A model generated the notes under the pieces. That model was given only the letters and a program-made list of their open reading frames with translations. It did not search any database and was not told the origin of the DNA. The position numbers and the translations under genes are program-made. A DNA stretch of 64,000 bases from SZAS-79 sp963844255 (GTDB taxonomy: Bacteria > Pseudomonadota > Gammaproteobacteria > Burkholderiales > SG8-39): NCBI GenBank assembly GCA_963844255.1, contig CAWJNP010000010.1:28083-92082 (forward strand). The letters are read 5' to 3'. Shown piece after piece: positions 49,481 to 59,488 of this stretch; position 1 is the first letter of the stretch; every line of letters starts with the position of its first letter.

Positions 49481-50726
49481 GATCAAGAACTACACGCTCA
49501 ATTTCGGGCCGCAGCATCCGGCGGCCCACGGCGTGCTGCGCCTTGTGCTGGAGCTCGACGGCGAAGTGATCCAGCGCGCCGACCCGCACATCGGCCTGCT
49601 GCACCGCGCGACCGAGAAGCTCGCTGAGACCAAGACGTTCATCCAGTCGCTGCCCTACATGGACCGGCTTGACTACATGTCGATGATGGCCAACGAGCAG
49701 GCCTATTGCCTGGCGATCGAAAGGTTGCTCGGCGTCGAGGTGCCCGAGCGAGCGCAGTACATCCGCGTCATGTTCGCCGAGCTGACCCGGCTGCTGAACC
49801 ACCTGCTCTGGCTGGGTGCGCACGGGCTGGACTGCGGCGCGATGAACATCCTGATCTACTGCTTCCGCGAGCGCGAGGACATCTTCGACATGTACGAGGC
49901 GGTCTCGGGTGCGCGGATGCATGCGGCCTATTTCCGCCCGGGTGGCGTCTATCGCGACCTGCCAGACGTGATGCCGCAATACAAGGCCAGCCGCATCCGA
50001 AACCAGAAGTCGATCGACAAGCTCAACGAGAACCGCCAGGGGTCTTTGTTGGACTTCATCGACGACTTCTGCAAGCGCTTCCCGGCCAACGTCGACGACT
50101 ACGAGACGCTGCTGACCGACAACCGCATCTGGAAGCAGCGTACCGTCGGCATCGGCGTGGTCTCGCCCGAGCGGGCGCTCAACCTGGGCTTCACCGGCCC
50201 GATGCTCAGGGGATCGGGCGTGGCCTGGGACCTGCGCAAGCATCAGCCCTACGAGGTCTACGGCCGCATGGACTTCGACATGGCGCTGGGCACGGAGGGC
50301 GACACCTACGACCGCTACCTGGTGCGGGTCGAGGAGATGCGCCAGGCGAATCGAATCATCAAGCAGTGTGTCGACTGGCTGCGCGTCAATCCGGGCCCGG
50401 TGATCACCGACAACCACAAGGTGGCGCCGCCTTCCAGGGTCGAGATGAAGTCGAACATGGAAGAGCTGATCCACCACTTCAAGCTCTTCACCGAGGGATT
50501 CCACGTGCCCGAGGGCGAGGTCTATGCGGCCGTCGAACACCCGAAGGGCGAGTTCGGCATCTACCTCATCAGCGACGGCGCCAACAAGCCCTACCGTTTG
50601 AAGATCCGGCCGCCCGGCTACCCGCACCTGGCTGCGCTCGACGAGATGTCCCGGGGCCACATGCTGGCCGACGCCGTGGCCATCATCGGGACCATGGACC
50701 TCGTTTTTGGCGACATCGACAGATGA
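49473..50726 (+). CDS. nuoD: NADH-quinone oxidoreductase subunit D
   Basis: 49 kDa subunit that forms the quinone pocket with NuoB; related to NiFe hydrogenase large subunits. The 417 residues include LNFGPQHPAAHGVLRLVLEL with the quinone-binding His, GLLHRATEKLAE, PYMDRLDYMSMM and GEFGIYLISDG, ending GTMDLVFGDIDR. I took the ATG at 49473 (MAEIKNYTLNFGP). It overlaps nuoE by 4 bases. Confidence 0.97.
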   Translation: MAEIKNYTLNFGPQHPAAHGVLRLVLELDGEVIQRADPHIGLLHRATEKLAETKTFIQSLPYMDRLDYMSMMANEQAYCLAIERLLGVEVPERAQYIRVMFAELTRLLNHLLWLGAHGLDCGAMNILIYCFREREDIFDMYEAVSGARMHAAYFRPGGVYRDLPDVMPQYKASRIRNQKSIDKLNENRQGSLLDFIDDFCKRFPANVDDYETLLTDNRIWKQRTVGIGVVSPERALNLGFTGPMLRGSGVAWDLRKHQPYEVYGRMDFDMALGTEGDTYDRYLVRVEEMRQANRIIKQCVDWLRVNPGPVITDNHKVAPPSRVEMKSNMEELIHHFKLFTEGFHVPEGEVYAAVEHPKGEFGIYLISDGANKPYRLKIRPPGYPHLAALDEMSRGHMLADAVAIIGTMDLVFGDIDR

Positions 50727-51211
50727 AGTATTCCGACCAGACGCTGGCGCGCTTTGAGCGCGAAGTGGCCAAGTTCCCTGCGGATCAGAAGCAGTCGGCC
50801 GTCATGGCCTGTCTGGCCATCGTGCAGCACGAGAAGGGCCATGTCTCTTCCGAGGACGAGACGGCTGTGGCCGCCTACCTGGGCATGCCGCCGATCGCGG
50901 TGCACGAGGTCACCACGTTCTACAACATGTACAACCAGCAGCCGGTGGGCAAGTACAAGCTGAACGTGTGCACCAATCTGCCCTGCCAGTTGCGCGGAGG
51001 CGAGCAGGCGCTCGATCACCTGTGCCGCAAGCTCGGCGTGCAGCCTTACGGCAGCACCGACGACGGCGTCTTTACGGTGCAGCCCAGCGAATGCATGGGT
51101 GCCTGCGCCGACGCACCGGTGATGCTGGTCAACGACCGGCAGATGCTCAGCTTCATGGGCGACGCGCGGCTGGACGAGCTGATCGACACCTTGAGGAGCC
51201 AAGATGCTTGA
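50723..51211 (+). CDS. nuoE: NADH-quinone oxidoreductase subunit E
   Basis: 24 kDa thioredoxin-like subunit with [2Fe-2S] cluster N1a. The 162 residues have ligand cysteines in VCTNLPCQLRG and PSECMGACADAP. The start MKYSDQTLARFEREVAKFP overlaps the nuoD stop; nuoF overlaps its end by 8 bases. Confidence 0.97.
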   Translation: MKYSDQTLARFEREVAKFPADQKQSAVMACLAIVQHEKGHVSSEDETAVAAYLGMPPIAVHEVTTFYNMYNQQPVGKYKLNVCTNLPCQLRGGEQALDHLCRKLGVQPYGSTDDGVFTVQPSECMGACADAPVMLVNDRQMLSFMGDARLDELIDTLRSQDA

Positions 51212-52547
51212 CCTGTCGAAGTTCCAGGCCAAGGGACACGAGACCTGCTTCCACGGCCGCCACATCGATCCGCAGATCTATGCCGGGCTGGACGGCCGCA
51301 ACTGGCGGATCCAGGATTACATCGCCCGTGGGGGCTACGGCGCGCTGAGGAAGGTGCTGGGGGTCGACGGCGGCGCCGGCATGACGCCCGAGCAGGTCAC
51401 GGCCGAGGTCAAGCTCTCCGCGCTGCGCGGTCGCGGCGGCGCGGGCTTCCCGACCGGCCTGAAGTGGAGCTTCATGCCGCGCCAGTTTCCCGGCGCCAAA
51501 TACCTGGTCTGCAATTCCGACGAAGGCGAGCCCGGCACCTGCAAGGACCGTGATCTGCTGGCCTACAACCCGCACATGGTGATCGAGGGCATGGCGATCG
51601 CCGCCTATGCGATGGGCATCGCCACCGGCTACAACTACGTCCACGGCGAGATCTTCGAGATCTACGAGCGCTTCGAGCAGGCGCTCGAAGAAGCGCGCGC
51701 CGCCGGCTTCCTGGGCGACCGGATCCTGGGCAGCGACTTCGGCTTCCAGTTGCACGCCTTCCACGGCTTCGGTGCATACATCTGCGGCGAGGAGACGGCG
51801 CTGCTGGAGTCGCTGGAGGGCAAGAAGGGCCAGCCGCGCTTCAAGCCGCCTTTCCCGGCCAGCTTCGGCCTGTACGGCAAGCCGACGACGATCAACAACA
51901 CCGAGACCTTCGCTGCCGTGCCTTGGATCATCAACCATGGCGGGCAGGCCTACCTGGACTGCGGCAAGCCCAACAACGGCGGCACCAAGATCTTCAGCGT
52001 CGTCGGCGACGTCGAAATGCCAGGCAACTTCGAGGTCCCCATGGGCACGCCGTTTTCCAAGCTGCTCGAGCTCGCTGGTGGGGTCAGCGGCGGGCGGGCA
52101 TTGAAGGCCGTGATCCCCGGCGGCTCGTCGGCGCCGGTATTGCCGGCATCGATCATGATGGACACGACGATGGATTACGACGCCATCGCCAAGGCGGGTT
52201 CGATGCTGGGTTCGGGCGCGGTGATCGTGATGGACGAGACCCGTTGCATGGTCAAGAGCCTGCTGCGGTTGAGCTACTTCTACCAGCACGAGAGCTGCGG
52301 CCAGTGCACGCCCTGCCGCGAAGGCACCGGCTGGCTGTACCGGCTGGTCGACCGCATCGAGCACGGCAAGGGCCGCCTGCAGGACCTCGACCTGCTGGAC
52401 TCGGTGGCCGACAACATCAAGGGCAGAACCATCTGCGCGCTTGGCGACGCCGCGGCGATGCCGGTGCAGGGCATGCTCAAGCACTTCCGCGACGAGTTCG
52501 TCCACCACGTCGAACACAAGCGCTGCATGGTGGGAGCGACCGTATGA
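51204..52547 (+). CDS. nuoF: NADH-quinone oxidoreductase subunit F
   Basis: 51 kDa subunit: oxidises NADH through FMN and cluster N3. The 447 residues contain the NADH/FMN loops LRGRGGAGFPTGLKWSF and CNSDEGEPGTCKDRDLL, GAYICGEETALLESLEG, and the N3 ligand set ESCGQCTPCREGTGWL with a last Cys in TICALGDAAAMP. Normal family length. Confidence 0.97.
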   Translation: MLDLSKFQAKGHETCFHGRHIDPQIYAGLDGRNWRIQDYIARGGYGALRKVLGVDGGAGMTPEQVTAEVKLSALRGRGGAGFPTGLKWSFMPRQFPGAKYLVCNSDEGEPGTCKDRDLLAYNPHMVIEGMAIAAYAMGIATGYNYVHGEIFEIYERFEQALEEARAAGFLGDRILGSDFGFQLHAFHGFGAYICGEETALLESLEGKKGQPRFKPPFPASFGLYGKPTTINNTETFAAVPWIINHGGQAYLDCGKPNNGGTKIFSVVGDVEMPGNFEVPMGTPFSKLLELAGGVSGGRALKAVIPGGSSAPVLPASIMMDTTMDYDAIAKAGSMLGSGAVIVMDETRCMVKSLLRLSYFYQHESCGQCTPCREGTGWLYRLVDRIEHGKGRLQDLDLLDSVADNIKGRTICALGDAAAMPVQGMLKHFRDEFVHHVEHKRCMVGATV

Positions 52548-52618
52548 GCCCACGGCGCCCCCTCGTTCGTCGGTCCCCTCAGGGTCCGGGGCGGCCCGGC
52601 GGAGCGGCCCATGGTTGA
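52544..52618 (+). other. Candidate 24-codon ORF bridging nuoF and nuoG
   Basis: The ATG overlaps the nuoF stop (ATGA) and the stop overlaps the nuoG start by 8 bases, the same geometry as at nuoC-nuoD. The peptide begins MSPRRPLVRRSPQGPGRPG. The gap DNA is very GC-rich, so chance is possible. Confidence 0.2.
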
Positions 52619-54950
52619 GATCGAGCTCGACGGCAAGAAGGTCAGCGTGGCGCCGGGCAGCATGATCATGCACGCGGCCGACGCTGCGGGGACCTACATC
52701 CCGCACTTCTGCTACCACAAGAAGCTGTCCATCGCTGCCAACTGCCGCATGTGCCTGGTCGACATCGACAAGGCGCCCAAGGCGATGCCGGCCTGCGCCA
52801 CGCCGGTCACGCAGGGCATGGTCGTTCGAACCAAGAGCGACAAGGCGGTCAAGGCGCAGCAGTCGGTGATGGAGTTCCTGCTCATCAACCACCCGCTCGA
52901 TTGCCCGATCTGCGATCAGGGCGGCGAGTGCCAGTTGCAGGACCTGGCCGTGGGCTATGGCGGCAGCGCGTCGCGCTACACGGAAGAGAAGCGCGTCGTC
53001 TTCCACAAGGACGTGGGACCGCTGATCTCGATGGAGGAGATGACCCGCTGCATCCACTGCACCCGCTGCGTGCGTTTCGGCCAGGAGGTGGCAGGGATCA
53101 TGGAGCTGGGCATGATCCATCGCGGCGAGCATGCCGAGATCACCACCGTCACCGGCGGTACGGTCGACTCCGAACTGTCGGGCAACATGATCGACCTGTG
53201 CCCGGTGGGCGCGCTGACCAGCAAGCCGTTCCGTTACAGCGCACGCACCTGGGAGCTTTCGCGGCGCAAGAGCGTCAGCCCGCACGACAGCACCGGCGCC
53301 AATCTGGTGGTCCAGGTCAAGGGCGGCAAGGTCATGCGCGTGCTGCCGCTCGAGAACGAGGCCGTCAACGAATGCTGGATCGCCGACCGCGACCGCTTCA
53401 GCTACGAGGCCCTGAACAGCGACTCGCGGCTGACCGAGCCGATGATCAAGCAGGGCGGCCAGTGGCAGGCCGTCGACTGGACGACGGCGCTGAAGTACGT
53501 GGCCGACGGCCTGAAGCAGGTCAAGGCGGAGTTCGGCCCGGCAGGCATCGGCGCGCTGGGCTCACCGCACAGCACGGCCGAAGAGCTGCACCTGCTGGCC
53601 AAGCTGATCCGGGGTCTGGGCAGCGAGAACATCGACCACCGCCTGCGGCATGCGGATTTCGGCAACGTCTCGCCGCACGTCGGAAAGGCGCGCGGCCTGG
53701 ATTTCCCGCTCGCCGACCTGAGTTCGTTGGACCGCGTGCTGGTCGTGGGTTCGTTCCTTCGCAAGGACCATCCGCTGTTTGCGTTGCGTCTGCGTCACGC
53801 GGCGCGCCACGGGGCGCAGGTGCATTCGGTCGGCGCCCTGGCAGACGACTGGCAGATGCCGATGGGCACGCGGCTGGTGGCTGCGCCGTCGGCCTGGGTG
53901 GAGGCGCTGGCGGCCATCGCGGCCGAGATCGCCGCCATCCGCGGACTGACACCGCCGCGCCCGGCCGAGATCACGCCACAGGCCGAGGCCATCGCGGCGT
54001 CGCTCCTGATCGGCGAAAGCAAGGCCGTCCTGCTGGGCAATGCAGCGGTGCAGCATCCGCAAGCCGGGCAGTTGCTGGCTTTGGCGCAATGGATCGCGGC
54101 CCAGATCGGCGCCCGTGTGGGCGTGCTCGGTGAAGCGGCGAACAGCGTCGGCGCGCAGTGCGTCAACGCCCTGCCCGGATCCGAAGGGTTGAACGCGGGC
54201 CAGATGCTCGGCCAGCCGATGAAGGCGCTGCTGTTGCTGAACGTGGAACCGCGGCTCGATGCCGCCGACCCAGCGGCGGCCGCACGAGCTCTGGAGGGCT
54301 CGGGCCTGGTGGTCGCGATGACGCCGTTCAAGGACGCGGTAAGCGACCTGGCCGATGTCATGCTGCCGATCGCACCGTTCACGGAGACCTCGGGCACCTT
54401 CGTCAACGCCGAGGGCCGAGCCCAGAGCTTCCACGCAGTGGTCAAGCCCTTGGGAGACACCCGTCCGGGCTGGAAGGTGCTGCGCGTGCTGGGCAATCTG
54501 CTCGGACTGCCGGGCTTCGATCAGGAGACCTCCGAAGACGTGCGCGCCGAAGCGCTGGGCGATCTGTCGGCGCTGGCCGCGAGGATCGACAACAGCGCAC
54601 CGCCGATGGCGCCGGCAAGCCCTTCGGGCGGGCTGGAGCGGGTGTCCGACGTGCCGATCTACAGCGCCGATGCCCTCGTGCGCCGGGCTGACGCGCTGCA
54701 GCACACGGCCGACGCACGGGCTCCGGTGGCCAGTTTGCCGTCAGGCTTGTGGCGTCAACTCGGGTTGCATCGCGGTGACCGGGTGCGGATCAGCCAGGGT
54801 GCGGCGGAGGCGGTGCTGCAGGCGGTCGAGGACGAGTCGCTTGCGGCCTCGGCCGTCAGGGTGCCCGCGGGTCATCCCGACACCGCCACGCTGGGCCCGA
54901 TGTTCGGCCCGGTCTCGGTCGTCAAGGACGAGGGAGCCCAGAGTCGATGA
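52611..54950 (+). CDS. nuoG: NADH-quinone oxidoreductase subunit G
   Basis: 75 kDa subunit holding N1b, N4 and N5. The 779 residues start MVEIELDGKKVSVAPGSM; the [2Fe-2S] set is HFCYHKKL and ANCRMCLVDI, then CPICDQGGECQLQD and CIHCTRCVRFGQEVAG clusters. The rest is a molybdopterin-oxidoreductase-like fold without cofactor, ending with a C-terminal RVRISQGAAEAVLQ barrel. It overlaps nuoH by 4 bases. Confidence 0.97.
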   Translation: MVEIELDGKKVSVAPGSMIMHAADAAGTYIPHFCYHKKLSIAANCRMCLVDIDKAPKAMPACATPVTQGMVVRTKSDKAVKAQQSVMEFLLINHPLDCPICDQGGECQLQDLAVGYGGSASRYTEEKRVVFHKDVGPLISMEEMTRCIHCTRCVRFGQEVAGIMELGMIHRGEHAEITTVTGGTVDSELSGNMIDLCPVGALTSKPFRYSARTWELSRRKSVSPHDSTGANLVVQVKGGKVMRVLPLENEAVNECWIADRDRFSYEALNSDSRLTEPMIKQGGQWQAVDWTTALKYVADGLKQVKAEFGPAGIGALGSPHSTAEELHLLAKLIRGLGSENIDHRLRHADFGNVSPHVGKARGLDFPLADLSSLDRVLVVGSFLRKDHPLFALRLRHAARHGAQVHSVGALADDWQMPMGTRLVAAPSAWVEALAAIAAEIAAIRGLTPPRPAEITPQAEAIAASLLIGESKAVLLGNAAVQHPQAGQLLALAQWIAAQIGARVGVLGEAANSVGAQCVNALPGSEGLNAGQMLGQPMKALLLLNVEPRLDAADPAAAARALEGSGLVVAMTPFKDAVSDLADVMLPIAPFTETSGTFVNAEGRAQSFHAVVKPLGDTRPGWKVLRVLGNLLGLPGFDQETSEDVRAEALGDLSALAARIDNSAPPMAPASPSGGLERVSDVPIYSADALVRRADALQHTADARAPVASLPSGLWRQLGLHRGDRVRISQGAAEAVLQAVEDESLAASAVRVPAGHPDTATLGPMFGPVSVVKDEGAQSR

Positions 54951-56008
54951 TCGAGACCTTCAACCAGTACGGCACGGCACTGATGGGGCCTACCCTGTGG
55001 CTGGTGGTCTGGAGCGTCATCAAGATCGTCGTCGTGGTGATGCCGCTGATGGGTTGCGTGGCCTACCTGACGCTGTGGGAGCGCAAGGGCATCGGCTGGA
55101 CGCAGATCCGCCCCGGCCCCAACCGCGTCGGCCCCTGGGGCCTGCTGACGCCGATCGCCGATGCGGTCAAGCTGATCTTCAAGGAGATCATCCGGCCCAC
55201 GGCTGCGAGCAAGGGCCTGTTCTTCCTCGGCCCGGTGATGACCATCATGCCGGCGCTGGCGGCCTGGGCGGTGGTGCCGTTCGGGCCCGAGGTCGCGCTG
55301 GCGAACGTCAACGCCGGGCTGCTGTTCCTGATGGCGATCGCCTCGCTCGAGGTCTATGGCGTCATCATTGCCGGCTGGGCCTCGAATTCGAAGTACGCCT
55401 TTCTTGGTGCGCTGCGCGCGTCGGCCCAGATGGTCAGCTACGAGATCGCGATGGGCTTTGCCCTGGTGGTCGTGCTGATGGTCTCGGGCACCATGAACAT
55501 GAGCCAGATCGTCCTGCAGCAAGGCCAAGGGCGCATGGCCGAGATGGGGCTGGGCTTCCTGTCGTGGAACTGGCTGCCGCTGCTGCCGATCTTCTTCGTC
55601 TATTTCATTGCCGGGCTGGCAGAAACGAACCGGCATCCGTTCGACGTGGTCGAAGGCGAGTCGGAGATCGTCGCCGGCCACATGATCGAGTACTCGGGCA
55701 TGTCGTTCGCGATGTTCTTCCTGGCCGAGTACGCGAACATGATCCTGGTCTCCACGCTGTGTGTGACCTTGTTCCTGGGCGGCTGGCTGTCGCCGTTCGC
55801 ATTCCTGGACTTCATCCCGGGCTGGATCTGGCTGGCGATCAAGGTGTTCGTGGTCGTCACGATGTTCCTGTGGGTGCGCGCCACGTTCCCGCGTTACCGC
55901 TACGACCAGATCATGCGCCTGGGCTGGAAGATCTTCATCCCGGTCACCCTGGTCTGGCTGGTGCTCGTGGGGCTGTGGATCCAGTCGCCGCTGAACATCT
56001 GGCCCTGA
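54947..56008 (+). CDS. nuoH: NADH-quinone oxidoreductase subunit H
   Basis: Membrane subunit forming part of the quinone channel and E-channel. The 353 residues have about eight hydrophobic helices, and the conserved YLTLWERKGIGWTQIRPGPNRVGPWG and AGLAETNRHPFDVVEGESEIVAG loops (acidic residues line the channel). The ATG overlaps the nuoG stop. Confidence 0.97.
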   Translation: MIETFNQYGTALMGPTLWLVVWSVIKIVVVVMPLMGCVAYLTLWERKGIGWTQIRPGPNRVGPWGLLTPIADAVKLIFKEIIRPTAASKGLFFLGPVMTIMPALAAWAVVPFGPEVALANVNAGLLFLMAIASLEVYGVIIAGWASNSKYAFLGALRASAQMVSYEIAMGFALVVVLMVSGTMNMSQIVLQQGQGRMAEMGLGFLSWNWLPLLPIFFVYFIAGLAETNRHPFDVVEGESEIVAGHMIEYSGMSFAMFFLAEYANMILVSTLCVTLFLGGWLSPFAFLDFIPGWIWLAIKVFVVVTMFLWVRATFPRYRYDQIMRLGWKIFIPVTLVWLVLVGLWIQSPLNIWP

Positions 56009-56026
56009 ACTTGGAGCATTGAAGCC

Positions 56027-56515
56027 ATGTCTGCCGTCAAGGAGTTCATCTCCAGCTTCTTCCTCATCGAGCTGTTCAAGGGCATGGCCCTGACCGGCCG
56101 GCACTTCCTGTCGCCTCACATCACCGTGCAGTTCCCCGAGGAGAAGACACCGCTGTCGCCGCGCTTCCGCGGTCTGCACGCGCTGCGACGCTACGAGAAC
56201 GGCGAGGAGCGCTGCATTGCCTGCAAGCTGTGCGAGGCGGTGTGTCCGGCGATGGCGATCACCATCGAGTCCGACGTCAGGGACGACGGCACGCGCCGCA
56301 CCACGCGTTACGACATCGACCTGACCAAGTGCATCTTCTGCGGCTTCTGCGAAGAGAGCTGTCCGGTCGACTCGATCGTCGAGACGCACATCTTCGAGTA
56401 CCACGGGGAAAAGCGCGGCGACCTGTACTTCACCAAGGACATGCTGCTGGCCGTGGGCGACCGCTTCGAGGCCGAGATCGCCGCCAGCCGCGCGGCCGAC
56501 GCGAAGTACCGCTGA
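56027..56515 (+). CDS. nuoI: NADH-quinone oxidoreductase subunit I
   Basis: Ferredoxin-like subunit with clusters N6a and N6b. The 162 residues keep two C-x2-C-x2-C-x3-CP sets: CIACKLCEAVCPAMAI and CIFCGFCEESCPVDSI. An N-terminal amphipathic region (MSAVKEFISSFFLIELFKGM) anchors it to the membrane arm. nuoJ starts three bases later. Confidence 0.97.
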   Translation: MSAVKEFISSFFLIELFKGMALTGRHFLSPHITVQFPEEKTPLSPRFRGLHALRRYENGEERCIACKLCEAVCPAMAITIESDVRDDGTRRTTRYDIDLTKCIFCGFCEESCPVDSIVETHIFEYHGEKRGDLYFTKDMLLAVGDRFEAEIAASRAADAKYR

Positions 56516-56518
56516 GCC

Positions 56519-57160
56519 ATGTCGTCGATCTCAGCGCTCTTCTACGTCTTCTCCGCGGTGCTGCTCTTCGCGGCTTTCCGCGTGATCACGGCCCGTTCCA
56601 CCGTGCACGCGGCGCTGTACCTTGTGCTGGCCTTCTTCAGCGCCGCGTGCGTGTGGATGCTGCTGGAGGCCGAGTTCCTGGCGATCGCGCTGGTGCTGGT
56701 CTATGTGGGCGCGGTGATGGTGCTGTTCCTGTTCGTGGTCATGATGCTGGACATCAACAGCGACGCGTTCCGCGAAGGCTTCTGGACTCACTTTCCTCTG
56801 GCCGGGGTGGTGGGCGCGTTGATCGCGCTGGAGATGGCGCTGGTGCTCACGCGTGGCTTCGACCTCAGCGAGGCTGCGCCGATGGCCGGTGCCACGGCCC
56901 AGATGGGCAACACCAAGCAGCTCGGCGTGCAGATCTACACCCATTACCTCTATCCGCTGCAGGTGGCGGCGGTGCTGCTGCTGGTCGCCATCGTCGCGGC
57001 CATCGCATTGACCTTGCGCGACCGCAAGGCCAGCCGCCACTTGAACCCCGGGCAGCAGGTGCGCGTGAAGAAGGCCGATCGACTGCGCATCGTCAAGCTG
57101 GCGCCCGAGAAGGAAGCGCCTCCGCCGGCGCCGGCCGCACCCGAAGGGGGGCCGACCTGA
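56519..57160 (+). CDS. nuoJ: NADH-quinone oxidoreductase subunit J
   Basis: Membrane subunit with five predicted helices; 213 residues. VYVGAVMVLFLFVVMML is the pi-bulge helix 3 region. The last ~50 residues are charged and Pro-rich (RVKKADRLRIVKLAPEKEAPPPAPAAPEG), an extension past the membrane core. Its TGA shares a base with the nuoK ATG. Confidence 0.96.
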   Translation: MSSISALFYVFSAVLLFAAFRVITARSTVHAALYLVLAFFSAACVWMLLEAEFLAIALVLVYVGAVMVLFLFVVMMLDINSDAFREGFWTHFPLAGVVGALIALEMALVLTRGFDLSEAAPMAGATAQMGNTKQLGVQIYTHYLYPLQVAAVLLLVAIVAAIALTLRDRKASRHLNPGQQVRVKKADRLRIVKLAPEKEAPPPAPAAPEGGPT

Positions 57161-57471
57161 TGGGCTCGATCACGCTTGGCCACTACCTGTCCCTGGGCGG
57201 CATGCTGTTCGCGCTGTCGGTGGTCGGGATCTTCCTGAACCGCCGCAACCTGATCGTGCTGCTGATGGCGATCGAGCTGATGCTCCTGGCGGTGAACCTG
57301 AACTTCGTCGCCTTCTCGCACTACCTCGGCGACATGGCCGGGCAGGTGTTCGTGTTCTTCATCCTCACGGTGGCGGCGGCGGAATCGGCCATCGGCCTGG
57401 CAATCCTGGTCGTGCTGTTCCGCAACCGCGCTTCAGTGGACGTCGAGGAACTCGACGCGCTGCAGGGCTGA
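57160..57471 (+). CDS. nuoK: NADH-quinone oxidoreductase subunit K
   Basis: Small MnhC-like membrane subunit; 103 residues with three helices. Conserved glutamates of the proton path lie in LLMAIELMLLAVNLNFVAF and LTVAAAESAIGLAILVVLFR. The ATG overlaps the nuoJ stop (TGATG). nuoL follows 7 bases after the stop. Confidence 0.97.
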   Translation: MGSITLGHYLSLGGMLFALSVVGIFLNRRNLIVLLMAIELMLLAVNLNFVAFSHYLGDMAGQVFVFFILTVAAAESAIGLAILVVLFRNRASVDVEELDALQG

Positions 57472-57478
57472 GCCACTC

Positions 57479-59488
57479 ATGATTTCCGCGAACCTTCTCC
57501 TTCTCATCGCGCTGGCACCCCTGGCGGGAGCGCTGGTGGCCGGCCTGTTCGGCAAGGCGGTCGGCAGGGCCGGTGCCCATACCGTCACGATCGCAGCCGT
57601 GGCCATCTCCTTCGTCGGCTCGGCGATGGTGCTGTGGTCGGTGGTGCAGGACGGCGCGCGCTTCAACGCCACGGTCTACGAGTGGATGGCCATCGGCGGC
57701 TTGAAGATGGAGGTCGGCTTCCTGATCGACGGCCTGACCGCGATGATGATGTGCGTGGTGAGCTTCGTGTCGCTGATGGTGCACATCTATACCGTCGGCT
57801 ACATGGAGGACGATCCGGGCTACCAGCGCTTCTTCTCGTACATCTCGCTGTTCACCTTCTCGATGTTGATGCTCGTGATGAGCAACAACTTCCTGCAGTT
57901 GTTCTTCGGCTGGGAGGCGGTCGGTCTGGTGAGCTATCTGCTGATCGGTTTCTGGTTCAAGAAGCCGACGGCGATCTTCGCCAACATGAAGGCCTTCATC
58001 GTCAACCGGGTGGGCGACTTCGGCTTCATCCTGGGCATCGGGTTGCTGCTGGCCTACGGGGGCAGCCTGAACTACAGCGAGACCTTCGCCAAGGCGGGCG
58101 AACTGTCGACGATCACCATGCCGGGCACTGACTGGAACCTGATGACCGCGGCCTGCATCTGCCTGTTCATCGGTGCGATGGGCAAGAGCGCGCAGTTCCC
58201 GCTGCACGTCTGGCTGCCCGACTCGATGGAAGGCCCGACCCCGATCTCGGCGCTGATCCACGCAGCCACCATGGTCACGGCCGGCATCTTCATGGTCACC
58301 CGCATGTCGCCGCTGTTCGAGTTCAGCGACACGGCGCTGAATTTCGTGCTCGTCATCGGTGCGATCACGGCGCTTTTCATGGGTTTCCTGGGCGTGATCC
58401 AGAACGACATCAAGCGGGTCGTCGCGTATTCCACGCTCAGCCAGCTCGGCTACATGACGGTGGCGCTGGGCGCGTCGGCCTATTCGGTGGCGGTGTTTCA
58501 CCTGATGACGCATGCCTTCTTCAAGGCGCTGCTGTTCCTCGGCGCAGGCTCGGTGATCATCGGCATGCACCACGACCAGGACATCCGCAACATGGGCGGG
58601 CTGCGCAAGTACATGCCCATCACCTGGCTCACGTCGCTGGTCGGCTCGCTGGCGCTGATCGGCACGCCTCTGTTCTCGGGCTTCTACTCCAAGGACAGCA
58701 TCATCGAGGCGGTGCACGCCAGCCATCTGCCGGCTGCGGGCTTCGCCTATTTCGCCGTCGTCGCAGGCGTCTTCGTCACGGCCTTCTATTCCTTCCGGAT
58801 GTACTTCCTGGTCTTCCACGGCAAGGAGAACTTCCGCCACAAGCCTTTCCCGCCGGAGGACGATCACGCGCACGGCGGCGAAGGTGACCATCACGCGCAC
58901 ACCCCGCACGAGAGCCGCTGGGTCGTGACATTGCCGCTGGTGTTGCTGGCGATTCCGTCGGTCGTGATCGGCTACCTGACGATCGGACCGATGCTGCACG
59001 GGGACTTCTTCAGCGATTCGATCCTCGTGGATGCAGCCCGCCACCCGGCCATGGCCGAGCTGGGCGAGCTCTTCCATGGCGCGCTCGCCATGGCGACCCA
59101 CGGGCTGACTGCCCTGCCGTTCTGGCTCGCGCTGGCGGGTGTACTGACAGCGTGGCTGTTCTACCTGCGGGCACCGTCGATACCGCAGGCGCTGGACCGG
59201 TCGCTGAAGCCGCTGCGCAGCGTGCTCGAGAACAAGTACTACATGGACTGGTTCAACGAACACATCCTGGCGGCAGGGGCACGGATGGTAGGCACCGGGC
59301 TGTGGAAGGGCGGGGACCAGGGCCTGATCGATGGTGTGCTGATCAACGGGTCGTCCCGCGGCGTGGGCTGGTTGTCTGGGGTGGTTCGACGGGTTCAGAC
59401 CGGGCAGCTGTACTGGTATGCGCTGGTCATGGTGGTGGGCATCTTCGGTTTCCTGACCTGGCGACTGTGGCCGATGCTGGCGCGATGA
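57479..59488 (+). CDS. nuoL: NADH-quinone oxidoreductase subunit L
   Basis: Distal antiporter-like proton-pumping subunit; 669 residues with many helices and the long lateral helix near the C-terminus. FFGWEAVGLVSYLLIGFWF has the key Glu and GKSAQFPLHVWLPDSMEGPTPISALIHAATMV the pump lysine/His region. An unusual His-rich cytoplasmic-type loop lies at about residues 461-478 (DDHAHGGEGDHHAHTPHE). Confidence 0.97.
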   Translation: MISANLLLLIALAPLAGALVAGLFGKAVGRAGAHTVTIAAVAISFVGSAMVLWSVVQDGARFNATVYEWMAIGGLKMEVGFLIDGLTAMMMCVVSFVSLMVHIYTVGYMEDDPGYQRFFSYISLFTFSMLMLVMSNNFLQLFFGWEAVGLVSYLLIGFWFKKPTAIFANMKAFIVNRVGDFGFILGIGLLLAYGGSLNYSETFAKAGELSTITMPGTDWNLMTAACICLFIGAMGKSAQFPLHVWLPDSMEGPTPISALIHAATMVTAGIFMVTRMSPLFEFSDTALNFVLVIGAITALFMGFLGVIQNDIKRVVAYSTLSQLGYMTVALGASAYSVAVFHLMTHAFFKALLFLGAGSVIIGMHHDQDIRNMGGLRKYMPITWLTSLVGSLALIGTPLFSGFYSKDSIIEAVHASHLPAAGFAYFAVVAGVFVTAFYSFRMYFLVFHGKENFRHKPFPPEDDHAHGGEGDHHAHTPHESRWVVTLPLVLLAIPSVVIGYLTIGPMLHGDFFSDSILVDAARHPAMAELGELFHGALAMATHGLTALPFWLALAGVLTAWLFYLRAPSIPQALDRSLKPLRSVLENKYYMDWFNEHILAAGARMVGTGLWKGGDQGLIDGVLINGSSRGVGWLSGVVRRVQTGQLYWYALVMVVGIFGFLTWRLWPMLAR

